From Talinum fruticosum (lineage: Eukaryota; Streptophyta; Magnoliopsida; Caryophyllales; Talinaceae), in the NCBI GenBank assembly GCA_021018815.1, contig JAITYX010000040.1, forward strand, positions 3,898,501 to 3,962,500: DNA of 64,000 nt, given 5' to 3'. The notes beneath the pieces are model-generated. The model searched no databases. It saw only the letters and a program-made list of their open reading frames with translations, and had not been told where the DNA came from. Numbering within the stretch: position 1 is the stretch's first letter; every line of letters starts with the position of its first letter. The translations under genes and the position numbers were made by a program. Of this stretch, positions 37,255-48,789 are shown piece by piece.

Positions 37255-37335
37255 ACCGCTTGGTGAGCCTTACGAAATTGTTGAGAGAATAAATCATGTT
37301 TCTTATAGGTTAAACAATTGCGCAACAAAGTGATA
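37255..37335 (+). pseudogene. Chromovirus pol C-terminal remnant
   Basis: On the plus strand around 37268-37318 the codons read EPYEIVERINHVSYRLN. This matches the region after integrase in plant Ty3/gypsy chromoviruses (GPFEILERVGxVAYRL type). It is only some 20 residues and is followed by stops. Further on TTTCGAGGACGAAACT (37455-37470) is the usual chromovirus tail before the purine tract. This is the best evidence that the element descends from a chromovirus. Confidence 0.65.
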
Positions 37336-37473
37336 CCTTTAATTAAAGTCACTTGGGCCATCTTGAGATTTCTGCGACAACGGGGAAATAGAGGATGAAA
37401 TGAGAAGCTGTTACCCTCCATTTGTTCCAAAGGTATGTTACTAACGATTATAGTTTCGAGGACGAAACTTTTT

Positions 37474-37487
37474 TAAGGGGGTAGGAT
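37474..37487 (+). other. Outer element polypurine tract
   Basis: TTAAGGGGGTAGGA directly before the LTR's TGTAACACC. Confidence 0.8.
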
Positions 37488-40400
37488 GTAACACCACGAA
37501 ACTTAATCGTAATTAATTATTTTAAATTTACATTTTATCTTCTTAATATTGCTTAAGAGCGAGTGAACCGCGCACAATATGAAATCGAAATAAAAGATGC
37601 GAACAAATTTGATAATCGTAAATAATAATGGGCAATTCGTACAAATTTACGTACGTACTACGAAATGTATATATGTTCGAATAATTTCATTCCGAATCTG
37701 AATCAATTAAATTAATAAGTAAAAAAATAAATAAAATAAAATAAAACAGTATATATATATATATATAAATTATTATAACACAAATGAAATTTTTAAAAAA
37801 AAAGAAAAAAAGATGGTGGAAGGATCGGGAATTCAATAAAAAGGAGGGTGGGGGTTTTGAAAACTAAGCCCTCCATTTTCTCTCTCATCTCCCCACCTTC
37901 ACTTCTCCTCTCTACTCTCACCTCCCCCTCACTCCCTCTTACTGCCCGACTTCCAACACCGGCCTTTTCGCCGCCAGCGAGCTGGCGCCGGCGCCTCCGG
38001 CCACCACCCTGTCATCTCCAGCGCGTCTCTCTCTCTCCTCTTCGCTCTATCCTGCTCCAAACAAGGGTCTGTTTCGCCCCTGTTGCTCCTGCCGCCACCT
38101 TTGGCCGCCGTCCGGCGCATGAAACCGCCGACGAACATCGGACACCGAACCACCACCACCAAATTCCACTTCAAAACCCCCTTTGAGGTATATCTCTAAT
38201 TCTCCATTTCTAATAAAATTTTTATCACAAATTTATATTGTAATTGAAGAATTATACAAGTTAATGTGAGTTTTGAATTAGTTGTGGTGTAATTGAAAGA
38301 ATCTTGTGATCAAATGAAATTGAATTTAGGGTTTATATGTGTTGATATGGACGGGAAATTGATTTGGGTTTATTTATAATTGTGAATGTGCTTGTTTAAG
38401 TTTTATATGAATATGAATGAATTGTTTAGTTGTGGAAGAATTGGAAGAAATATATTGAGGATGATTGAAATATGAGCGCATATATATATATAATGTTGTG
38501 AGTTGCTTTCATGGGTGTGTAATTAGAGATTGATGGAAGATTGAATTTATGTGTGCATATGTGCTAAACTTGAGCAAATTAAGGTGATTGAATACTAGTT
38601 TAGTCAAGCAAGAGTGAATCAATTTGAAATGTGAAAATTTTATGGAGTATGGAGGAATACTCATTGGTATGAATTAACTGAAAAATTGGGGTTATGTTAA
38701 CTTTAGGAATGAGATATGAAGGAGAATGTAAGTGGCTATGAAATTAGGGGTTTATTAAACTTATTGAAGATTTTGTTGAGGTCGGTTGCTATAGAGTGGA
38801 AGATAAGCTAATAGGTGCTTGTATTATAAAGAGATGTGAATAATTAAGTGTGCAACAATCCTAGAGAGGGCTCATGATACTATATAAGTAAGTTTTGGAT
38901 TGGAAAGAAGTTTAGAGTGTAGAATGTTGAATCAAATTACTTCACGAAAACAGGAAAGCGACGGGAACGACATGTTCGAAGAAAATAACGAAAAGTGATA
39001 TTTAAGGGGAAACGAACAACTACCTCGAGTACGTTATTGTCGCACTTTTCAAAATATTTAAATGTTAACATGTAAATATTGATGAGTTTCACTATTTTGT
39101 CTAAGACACACTAAATCATTAACCGATTATTGGTAGTGCTCATTAAGGAATTAATCGTGCGGAGCCATCTCCCGATAATCGGGATTTCTATGATTAAATT
39201 GCTTAACTGGAGCCTTAGTTATAAATATATATGTCGTGATAAAAAATCGAAAAGTACATGAGCACAAGAAAATTAGAATATTGACGAGATTGTAACGTGG
39301 TTTATATACCGATTTGAAACTTGCTTCTTGTGGTTGTAAAAATACTCCAACATGTGACCGTTGAGTTGTGTACTCCAAGCGTGTGGCTCGTTGAGTTTTA
39401 TTGTGGATTTTATGCAGGGTTTTAAGACTTTTAGCCTAATGGTTAGGCCATGTTTCAAACGAAACACTCGCCAAATTTTTAGAAAATTGGAAAACCAAAC
39501 CGACACCTTAAGTACGAAGTATATTTGGTTTACGAGATAAGAAGACATCTCGGGCATATTAGATTAAATGAGTGGTACAATTAAGGTTAGGCTGCATTAA
39601 GCACGAGACTAGAAGTGATAGAAGCAAAAGATCAAACTTGAGTTTTATTACAAGAATGGGTAATTAAACTCATAAATTGTTATAGACAAATTCAAACTAT
39701 ATCATCAATAGCTTATTTCAGGAAATGTATGAATATTGAGATCGAAGTGAACAATATGGATAGGTACGCGAAAAGTAAAAGTTTGGTGGTCGAAATGCAT
39801 ATAAAGATTGTTAAAAGACTAGTAATCTACAAAAGTAGATTCATTTTGGAAACAAAAATCGAATTGAAATTGTGTTGCGAAACAATCAGTAATTGAAGTG
39901 TTCGGCACGTTGAGGTACGTTATTGCTTGTACTTTTTCCAAAGTGTTCATCTTTATTACGGAGTTTAATGTTTTAATAATACAAATAATTTGGACCCACT
40001 TCACGATCACAGTTCACGGTTTGCAGTAGATTTATCACGATTACAGATTCACGATTACAGTTTACGAACCTGAGTTACGATTCACGATTGCGAGTGTACA
40101 GTTCACGATTACAATTTACGATTACTGATCTACATACACGATTACAGTTCACGGGGTCTTCCCCGATCGATTAGGATAAAATGAATGAATTGTTTATACG
40201 AGTCATAGTTACGAGATATGATGATCTCACGGAATCGTTAATCGTTCAATTTTTCACGGAATCGTTAATCGTTCAATTGTTCACGACCAACCGCTTCGGG
40301 GTTCGATGAACCTAGGAGTCGGATTCCATGATTGATTGTTTCACGAGTACGGGTCCTAAGCTTCGCTAAATCGGAAAAGCAAATTAGAAATTGACAAGTT

Positions 40401-40891
40401 TACAAATTGAGTATTCAAGAAAAATGATTTAAGATATGCATGATTTAAGAGCACTTAAATTATAATTTTATTTTATAACGGTAACATACCGAGCTTATAG
40501 CTCACACGTCTATTGTTTGATGTTTTAAAATTTTTAGGAAGTAGAGTGCATGACAGACTATTCACAATCATACCTAAAGTTTAAAGATGAAGAAAAAGAT
40601 AGAGCTGGTCGGGAGAAGTGATGTTCGGCTGTTCGTCTTGACTCCATACATGTTAGTCCCTTCCTTGGTCTCTTGGCTCATGATTCCTCTCCAACCGATC
40701 CTCGGCGTTTGAAATTTTCATTTTCTATGAAGAAAATTTGGGTTGGATTGTTACATAAATTGTTTGAATAATATATCTGCTCAAATGAATTTGCCTTGTT
40801 TTCATTCTTAAAACGGCAGTAATGTCTCCCAATTTACAAGTTTTCCGTTGTTAATTACTTATTTATGTGGTTACGTATTGGGGGCGTTACA
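37488..40891 (+). repeat. Outer element 3' LTR
   Basis: 3404 bp, TGTAACACC to GGGGCGTTACA, followed by CTAGT. It carries the same CT-rich leader (37860-38190) and the same TTCACGATTACAG-type minisatellite (40005-40155) as the 5' LTR, plus a twofold CGGAATCGTTAATCGTTCAA repeat near 40230-40280. Confidence 0.93.
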
Positions 40892-40896
40892 CTAGT

Positions 40897-41560
40897 AACC
40901 CATGCGAGTGTCGATGACTTGCTAGATTTCATTTGAGGACCAGGTTTTAGAGTCAAAGATTTTGCCGATAACCATGTTTTCCCACACCCACTCTATTTGA
41001 CTGCTCGGGTCCATAACTGAGAGGAGTGTAGAAGACCTAGGGAAAAAAGATGAATGGGAAGGAAAATTTTGCATAGTTGTAACCAGATTTGGAAATGGTA
41101 CGAGCCAAGACGGAAACACCAAAAGAACTATAAAAGGACCAACAGTTTCTCCGGAAAGAGTAAGAAGGCAAATATGATGCTGACAGAAAAAAGATCATGA
41201 AGTAGAAACGAGTCCAAATGTGGTTGAGCCTAAAAAGGAAATAAAGACCCATCACTTCAAACCGCCTACCCCTAACTCCTTGAAACGAAAGGAACCCAAC
41301 TCCTCAAACCACTAAGTGACCCAGAAGAACACGCCACCCCCTCTATTGCTCGTTGGGAAGCTCAGCTACACCCTAGACACCACAATCAACGCATCAAACA
41401 AAATGTAGGTGATGAATGGCCACAGGAGATAAACGGCACCACTACGAAGATTGGGGGAGGGGAGGAGAAAAGAAAATAGGATACGGCAATGGTGGTGCCC
41501 TAGAGAGAGTTTCTCAACTTTCTCTCACTAGGAGAGTTTTTCAACTAGTTCTTTTAGCTG
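40897..41560 (-). pseudogene. LINE 5' UTR and ORF1 start
   Basis: On the minus strand from 41014: MDPSSQIEWVWENMVIGKIF then DSKTWSSNEI, a stop, and QVIDTRMG up to the insertion at 40897; the domain then continues at 23671. VIGKIFDSKTWSSNEIQQVI-type sequence resembles the first strand and helix of DUF4283 in plant LINE ORF1. Upstream (41460-41540, minus strand) lies GAGAAACTCTCTCTAGGGC, a CT-rich start of the kind seen at plant LINE 5' ends. The true 5' end is uncertain (about 41530-41560). Identity rests on pattern match, not on a search. Confidence 0.55.
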
Positions 41561-42041
41561 ATGATTCTTTTCATATGTACATTAAATGAAGGGCATGGTC
41601 GTCATTTTGTTGTTCCACTCAATCTGCACTAAGCTACTAACTGAGGCCACACTCTAGCCTGTTTTCGCTGCCCCAATTATTTACGGTTGATCGTGGTCTA
41701 CCCAATAATTCTCCCATTTGGAATTTCCAGCAGGTACACTAAAGCTATCTTAACTATCTGGCACAATGATTAGTTCAATCAAATTGGGCTGAATCCAAAT
41801 CAAAGAAGATGTAGTTGATTTGCACCCAAAAAAAAAATAAAAGATGCAGTTGACAGAATATTCCTACCAAATCAATTATTTTTGTGTTGAAATTTATATT
41901 CAACTCAACTTCAGAATATTTGTTGCAAGTCAGTTATTTAAAATATATAGGTTGGTTTATATTCAAGTCAAGTAGATTTGAAAACCTTGTTTTGGGAAAA
42001 AGGGGAAAAATGCAATGTTGATCAGGTTATGCTTGTTCAAA
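41561..42041. other. Unassigned intergenic sequence
   Basis: No gene or repeat recognised. AT-rich towards the right, with an A-run at 41828-41837. Confidence 0.4.
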
Positions 42042-42641
42042 GTCGAGCTATACACGACAATCGGGTCATTCGGTTCGGGTTTCGGTTCGGGTTAGTTCGG
42101 TTTGGGTGAACTTCGGGTCGATCTTGTTCGGGTCCGGTTCGGTTTCGGGTTCGGGTCAATTTCGGTTCGGGTAAACTTCGGGTCAATCTTGTTCGGGTCC
42201 GGTTCGGTTTCGGTTCGGGTCAACTTCGGTTCGGTTCAACTTCACGTCAATCTCGTTCGGGTTCGATTCGAGTTAATTTCGGATCAGGTCGTAATCGGGT
42301 CACTTTTTTGGTCAAAATCGATTCAAAATTGTGTCATTATAGGCATAACGAGACCATCTTCAAAAAAAAAATGTGGGTTGGGTCACTTTTATTTGGGTTA
42401 AATCAATTCGGGTCCGATTCGGTTCGGGTCATTTTCGGTTCGATTTGGTTTCGGTTCGAGTCATTTTGGTTCGGGTCGAATCGGGTTCATTAGATTTCGG
42501 CTCGGTTCGGTTCGGGTCGGTTCATTTCGGTTTGCGAGTCAAAATCGGTTCAACTATTTCGGACGTCAATTCGGTTTGGGTTTCGGGTTGTTCGGGTTGA
42601 CCCATTCGGTTCAGTCGGCTTTGCCATGTCTAGTCGAGCTA
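42042..42641. mobile_element. Small TTCGGGT-repeat element with 9-bp target duplication
   Basis: The body (42051-42632, 582 bp) consists mostly of degenerate GGTTCGGGT/TTCGGTTTCGGG units. It is bounded by GTCGAGCTA at 42042-42050 and 42633-42641 (ten bases if the preceding A is counted). The ends form weak inverted repeats: left TACACGACAATCGGG, right (reversed) TAGACATGGCAAAGCC. A 9-bp duplication is typical of Mutator-like elements, so this looks like a non-autonomous Mutator-type element filled with a minisatellite. The long open frames inside are repeat artefacts. Confidence 0.6.
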
Positions 42642-42668
42642 ACTCAAATTACCTTGTCTTTGAAGTAC

Positions 42669-45600
42669 TGTAACGCCCCAAACCCGTAATCACCGGTTTT
42701 AGTCTAAATAAACCGCTAGCCGATGATTAGCGCAGCGGAAAGGAGGTTAGGGACATTACCGCCGCCCTTACCGAGAGGAAAGGGCAAGGCTTTGTATGCA
42801 TTTTACCCAAGGTTATACCTTGCTAGGAACTACAAATTATGCAACAAGTACATGTTAAACCCGATACGAAATCAACTTCACTTGACCACTAATACCCCAA
42901 CTTGCTATTGCGAGCCTCGTAAGTCCCGAATAGACCTTCGCTTCATACCTTCAACATCTTACCTAAAACAAAACAGAAAACATTTTCAAAATGTGAGCCG
43001 AAGCTCAATACGTCCATTATCATGTCTGTAAAATAAAGGTTATGAAATAGTTGAGTTGAGCGCATGCATTTCAATTTATTTGTAAATGAGGGGAGTGAAT
43101 AATGTAAAACTGTTGCTAATTAATTATCCGTGTGGTGACCCTTGCGATCTTCGGGTTTCCCTAAATGTGTACACACCTGCACCAATCGGGAAGTCCAGTT
43201 GGTGCGGCGCAGTTACGGTGTGCCGACTTTGAACAATGGTGAAGTAATGATGGGCGGGCCCACTTTTATATGACAAATACTGTTTGCAAATGATTCTTTG
43301 TTGTTGTTGTTGTTGTCGGCCATATCCGGCCTTGATTTGTAAATAAAACATTGAAGGGCACGATCAATGAACGTACTCGATAATGTTGATAGTATACTTG
43401 TTCTTGGTGGGATTTGCACAGGACCCGAGCAGACTTCGATTTGATGGCCCTTAACATAGAGTTTTGAAACACATTTCATTAATAAGGATTTGGTTTTGGC
43501 AATAATCACCTTATTCCATGGTAATTGATATGATTTTATAAGTATTTGGCTCATGCCTTATTTTATTGAAATTTTAGCTAAGTTATTTTATTTGTGAATG
43601 TAAATAATAATAATCTTTAACATGAATTATTTTAGAAATTAAACATGCATTTTAATATCTTTAACTTAGCTAATTACAAGTTTAATGAATATGCATTTAC
43701 TCATTAAGTGATTATAGTTTATGCATGAATTTTACTAAGCATGCATTAATATTTTTGGTGATTTACACATGCAATCATGTACTACTACTAATTTATTTAT
43801 TAATTAAACATGCTTTAGGAATTAACTAATTACTTTAAGTTTATAGCTAAGTTAATCTTTGGTTAATCATTTAAACATGCACCTAATAACTAAATAAATT
43901 TCTATTTTAACAATACTCATGTAATGAACATGCTACTTATTTAACATGCATGCAAGAATTTAATTATGAACTTATTATTAATATGCTAATATATTTTTAC
44001 TTAATCATGCATGCAAGGTTTAATTTACATGTATTAGTATACTACTAGCTTTTATTTAACATGCATGCATAATTAATTACTATTAGTAACTTAAACATGA
44101 ATTATAATGAATCCATTACCAATTTTATTTTCTTAATTACAAGGGTTAGAACATGCATGCCTTGATTAAATTTTTATGCTTACTAATCTGATCATATTTC
44201 CTCTGTACTTCATATTTTATCTAATTTTAATTAGTTTTTAAAAGCTAGATTAGGTTAAGCTAATTTTTAGGGTTAGGGTTTAGGTTTTTACCTAAGGAAG
44301 AAGAATGGAGCAAAGGTGGTGGTTGCAGGTGGAATCCGGCGATGGCAGGCGGTGCTCCGGTGGCAGTGGCGGCGCTGGTGCTCGGTGGTGGTCCTCGGTG
44401 GTGGTGGTGTGGCAGTGGTAGTGGTGGTGATGGTGGGTTTTTTGAGGAAGTTGGTTTTAGGGCATATGTAAAGGAGAGAGAGAAGGAGAGTTTGTACGCA
44501 TGGGGGCTGCAGTGGTGGTGCTGGGTGGCTGCCGGCGGTGCATGAAGGTGGCGGTGGTTGGGTTTCCGGTCGGTGGTCAGGTGGTGGCGGCCATGGGTGG
44601 TGTGGAAAGAGGAGAGGTGGTTTGGTGGTTTTGAGTTATTTGGAGGGTTTGGAGGGTGTTTGTTTTGGGTGGCTTGGTGGCCGGTGGTCGGCCGGTGATG
44701 GGCGGTCAGCGGCCCTTAAGGGTTGGGCTGCCGGAAGGGTGCTGGCCGGCGTGGCTGAGGGTGGCCGGAGGTGAGAGGGAGACTATAGAAGAGTGAAAGG
44801 TGGTGGTGTGAAGTTGGTCGACGGGGGCTTTCGGGGGCAATTTTCCGGCGACAGGGTGGTCGGAATGGTGCTCTGACAGGTGCGTCTTGTTCATTGCAGC
44901 ATGGAGAATAATTATGGTCACTGAGGATCAATAGAGGGGTCGGAGGTGGTCTGTGGAAGGGGTCAAAGTGGGGCTGGTGGTCAGCTTTCAGAGGGGAGAG
45001 AGATTTGCAGAAACAGAATTTTGGGGCCAAATTTTCAGCTAATTACCCCTATTTATACCAGGTTTTGATGATTATCTACATGATCAAGCTGGCATGGGCT
45101 GATTGTTGTGGATGACAGATGGTAATGATGCATGCTAACCAAGTGATTTGTCAATTGATTAAGCAAGCTTAGTGTGATTAGTGGTGTCAAGGTCTTACTT
45201 GACCCCTAAAAATATCTAATAATTCCTTTATTATTTTTATTATTTATTATTATTAATCTCATCAGCTAGCTGCTTATTATTTTTATTTTTATTATTTTCC
45301 TCATGATTATTTTTATTTATTATATATAGTGCTTTTGCTAATAAATTTTGTTTATTTGCTTAAGTAGAAGGTTAGGTTAACCTTATTTCTAGCAATTGAT
45401 ATTAGATGCTCATGTACATAAGTGTGTTGAATTAGTTTTGGGTGATATATTTTATGCTTACATATAGGTGTAGGAATGCCTCTATATGTATATATAAATG
45501 TTTATAAAAAATTTGATTTAGATTAAATGTTTATAATAGAAAGGATCGGGCATGAATTATAAGTATAAGTAATATTTGGGGAATTGATACTTTATGAATT

Positions 45601-45770
45601 TTATTGTAAATATTGGCCATCCATCGTCAGTCGCTTACGTTCGGGTCCTGCAAGAAAATTTTGATACACACATATATATATGATATGAAAATATTTTGGA
45701 ATTGAAATGCACGCGCTTGTTTTAATTGAACGTATTAGATATAATACGTTTTAAAGTTTGGGTTGTTACA
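42669..45770 (-). mobile_element. Solo LTR of a long-LTR (chromovirus-like) family
   Basis: 3102 bp flanked by AGTAC (42664-42668 and 45771-45775), a perfect 5-bp duplication. On the plus strand it begins TGTAACGCCCC and ends GTTGTTACA. No internal region or second LTR is present. Minus orientation is inferred: reversed, the end reads TTTGGGGCGTTACA as in the outer element, and the C/CT-rich leader (reversed 44290-45030) then lies on the sense strand. The TGG-rich block at 44300-44980 produces long open frames without meaning. ATGCATGC-rich AT sequence fills 43550-44160. Confidence 0.85.
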
Positions 45771-45775
45771 AGTAC

Positions 45776-46317
45776 AGTTTGGCTTTGGATTAGTAATTGC
45801 ATACAGGAAAACTTATAGTTGTAAAGATGCTCAATTGAAAGCCTAACTTAGAGCAAAGTCCTTTCTATTATCACGATTCATTACGTGGGCCAATTCACAA
45901 TCCTAGAAATATGTTCGGTTTTGTGAGGTCCAATAGACAGTTTCAAATTGTGTGGGACAACAGCTTCCCGAACATTCTAGTAAGATGAAACTTTCAAAGT
46001 TTGAATTCTTAACATAGAAGCAATTCAAGAGACTCCTGCATGAATTGATCAAGAGCAGCAACCAGTTCAGACTTTAGACTGACTGTAAATTTGGAAAATA
46101 CAGTTTATACATCACATGAGTTATATCACAAGTAACATATTTCACACAAATCAAACACAAAGGACAGTTCTGCATGTAATCCACATCTTATCAACTGTGG
46201 TTGGATAAGCCAGGACAGCAAAACACTAGAGTCAGATGAAAAGCTTATTCAGTCACCATAGCAAATTCAGGCATGAACGTAACCTCCACTCCAATTCTTG
46301 GTGACTCTCAGCGAATC
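45776..46317. other. 3' flank of the F-box/kelch gene
   Basis: Holds the probable 3' UTR of the minus-strand gene (right part). No other feature seen. Minus-strand AATAAA-type signals are not obvious. Confidence 0.4.
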
Positions 46318-47638
46318 TCAGGCCACCATAACAGTACAGTTCATAATGAAGTGGCTCCTGTGGTTCTCGCCTCCACGGGGCTCCCAGTTCTGATTTTCTG
46401 AATTGGGATTTGGGGAGCAGGTGTAGATAGTCATCCCGCGACCTGAACGAGAGAGAGTCGAGTTACCAATAACAAGCAACTCATTGCCGAGCGACTTGAA
46501 TGCCACCCCCAGCCTTTGTTTAGATCAGCTCGAACGGGAACCGGTCCTAGATTCTTCCAAGTGTTGCTGTCTTTCACGTAGACCATCAAACAATTGGAAG
46601 ATGTCTCAAACAAGTACAGGTCATTGTTAACGACAGCAATCAACGGGGCGACTGAGATGTTGCTAAACCATTTAGCATCCCTCGTATTTTAATCCACAAG
46701 TTCTTTTCCTTATCAAAAACTTCTGCACAAGTTAAAAATTCCCCATTCTTGTCCTGACCACCAACAACATAGAACTTGTCATCCATATATGCTCCCGCAC
46801 ACATTTTCCTCTCTTCCTCCATTTTTGGGAGAGGATCCCATGATTTGGTCTCTGGGTCATACTTCTCCACAGAACTCAGGAGATCATTGGTCTCAAAACC
46901 AATGCCTCCAGCCACGTATGCAACGTCACCAGACGACGCGGACGCGAACAAGCACCTAGGCTCAACCATTGAAGGACCCTTGCACCATTTATCCATCAAG
47001 ACTTCGTATCTCCATATAATGGGGCCATCAAAGCCATTACCACAAACTAGTAGGTGTGTTCCAGCGCAAAGGGACTCTTTATCGCCAGATTTGAACACTT
47101 CATCCGCTGGCCATCTAGGAAGTGCCTTCTGGATTGTGAACTTCTGATCAAATGCCCACCAGTTCTCCTCTCCACTGGCCAGCATAAAAACAAATGCCTC
47201 CCTGATACCATTGATCCTCCTCTCTTTTAACAAGTACCCAGTTTCAACAAGTTGTGAAATCCTCTTGTTGATGCCACATAATTTTCTGTATTCTAGAATC
47301 CCTATTCTTGCTAGAATCACAGGCTCCAGCTCAGTAGGAATTCTTGGAAAGAGCTCCGTCTCCAACTCACCATTGAGGTGGGGAAGAATGGAATAATCTG
47401 CATCCTCAGGCTTGCCAAGACCACCAGAAGAGAACATCCAGTTATGGTCAAAGCACTGATTAGTATTATACTTCCTGATTTTCTCTCTTGATGGTCCATC
47501 AGATTGAATCTGAGGACCTCTCCCAGAGCTTTCTACAATTGCATAATGTTTGGATGTGTAGTATAGATGAGAAGCCTTGTCCCTCTTAATCTCATCCTCA
47601 TCAGTCTGACTATCATTGATTTCCCTTCCACTGGACAT
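46318..47638 (-). CDS. F-box/kelch-repeat protein, two homopolymer frameshifts
   Basis: Host gene of the plant family that includes SKIP11 and its relatives. Such proteins are substrate receptors of SCF ubiquitin ligases: the F-box binds SKP1 and the kelch propeller binds the target. The proposed start at 47638 (MSSGREINDSQTDEDE) is the first ATG after a 3' splice site at 47667. Approximate domains: acidic, Ser-rich N-terminus 1-90; F-box at 97-136 (LFPRIPTELEPVILARIGIL); kelch repeats from about 195, with LFASASSGDVAYVAGGIG and KMCAGAYMDDKFYVVGG. C-terminal part: VVNNDLYLFETSSNCLMVY, ELLVIGNSTLSRSGRGMTIY, and the family-typical end HFIMNCTVMVA. The reading frame slips by one base at about 46645-46648 (CCCC run on the minus strand) and at 46506-46510 (GGGGG run). 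With one extra base in each run it is continuous at about 440 residues, close to the family's length. Confidence 0.85.
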
Positions 47639-47666
47639 TGATGAACACCCACTAGACCTCCGAAAC

Positions 47667-48530
47667 CTGGGCATATCAGAGATAATAAAAATCATTGTCA
47701 GCAGTCAGACAATTCCTCTTTTGAAAACAACATCATCAGAAAACCAAGTAACATGGTACTGTGAGAGAGTACTTATTTCCTAATGACAATTAACATTACA
47801 ATTGATCAAGACCAATGACCCAGCAAATGGAATCTCAAGTAGAAGAACATAATACCAACAGTTAAACAATATGATCCAGAACATAAGAAACTATAACATT
47901 GAATGAAGAATTCAGCATTGAACACAAACTCTTCCATATTTTCTCTTATTTGGGCGATGTCTCCTTTTGCTGTACAAATTTTAGACTTTATCCAAGTTAT
48001 ATCATTATCAAGCGAAGTGACCTAGGAAACTAAGCACAACGAAACGCATAGTTTAATTGGGAACCACGGATAATGAGATCAAACAGTGACCAACATACTA
48101 GAATCAAAAGATCTGAGATGAAATTTAAGCATATTGAAAAATAATAAAGCATAAGAAAACACAAGGGCATGCAAAATCAACAGAATTAGTGAGATTAGCT
48201 ATGCCAAGAAACATAGCACTAGATCATACATACCCAGAAGAGATTTGGGATTGAAGAAGATATGATCTTTGTGGTTTAGGTTAATTATTTATGACCAAGA
48301 TTGAACTGATCCACATTAACCCCGCAGAAAAACACAAGTATCCGGATGAAAAATCAGACAAAATTTAGCATCATGTACACTTATAAGCAGATCAAGAAAA
48401 TTGATATAGAAGCTACCCACATGCCTACTAACCCAGAGTCAACGAGGGAGCTTAGGAAATGTTCAAACCAAATAAACGCCTATAAACACCACTCCATTGA
48501 AGATCTTCAGAGAGAGAGAGAGAGACGTAC
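47667..48530 (-). other. Intron in the 5' UTR of the F-box/kelch gene
   Basis: On the minus strand the donor GAGCTCGTCG|GTACGT is at 48531/48530 and the acceptor ATATGCCCAG|GTTTCGG at 47667/47666, giving an 864-bp intron. It starts with a CT-repeat (48509-48526). Predicted from splice consensus only. If the intron were retained, an upstream ATG at 47695 would add 19 residues. Confidence 0.55.
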
Positions 48531-48720
48531 CGACGAGCTCCGGGTAACAGAGCAGCGACTGTCTTGGGGAGATGGGGGGCTTAACTAGCGAAAATGGAAA
48601 CTTTAATCGCTTGAAAATTTTTCTAGAGGGAAACGAAGAGGGATTTGAAGAAAAACCTGAGGTTAATGCATAAGGAAAACAGGAGAGAGAACGGCAATGG
48701 CGGCGGTGATGCCATTAAAA
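48531..48720 (-). promoter_or_regulatory. 5' UTR exon 1 and proximal promoter of the F-box/kelch gene
   Basis: Leader-like sequence ending at the donor site. It contains a possible small upstream ORF on the minus strand starting ATGGCATCACCGCCGCC (48714). The transcription start is not determined. A TTATAG-type TATA candidate (reverse of CTATAAAAAT, 48780-48789) lies farther upstream. Confidence 0.35.
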
Positions 48721-48789
48721 AACCAAAGACGTTAGAAGAAACTAGAGGTATTTGTATTTGTATGAAAGTGGAGATGGTGGCTATAAAAA

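Larger units (their letters stand above)
23672..40891 (+). mobile_element. Outer long-LTR non-autonomous retrotransposon (LARD-like)
   Basis: LTRs start TGTAACACC and end GGGGCGTTAC(A/G). They are 3489 bp (5', without the nested insert) and 3404 bp (3'). A primer site of initiator-Met type follows the 5' LTR and a purine tract precedes the 3' LTR. The internal region is only about 1.8 kb and has no intact gene. The flanking duplication is CTAGT (23667-23671 and 40892-40896), perfect. TGTAACACC ends, the primer site and a remnant of the pol C-terminus point to an origin from a Ty3/gypsy chromovirus (Tekay/Del type, known for 3-4 kb LTRs). It must use proteins of an autonomous relative. Confidence 0.88.

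Noticed and set aside
42102..42600. Open frames with regular Phe-Gly-Ser-Val repeats
   Set aside because: They are translation of the degenerate TTCGGGT minisatellite; all frames are open for the same reason.
42051..42632. Telomere-like interstitial repeat
   Set aside because: The unit is TTCGGGT-like, not the plant telomere TTTAGGG, and the block has its own ends and target duplication.
44342..45030. Gly-rich open frames
   Set aside because: They are translation of a TGG-rich block inside a solo LTR, with no domain.
46776..47147. Plus-strand open frame of 123 residues
   Set aside because: It is the antisense shadow of the F-box/kelch coding region.
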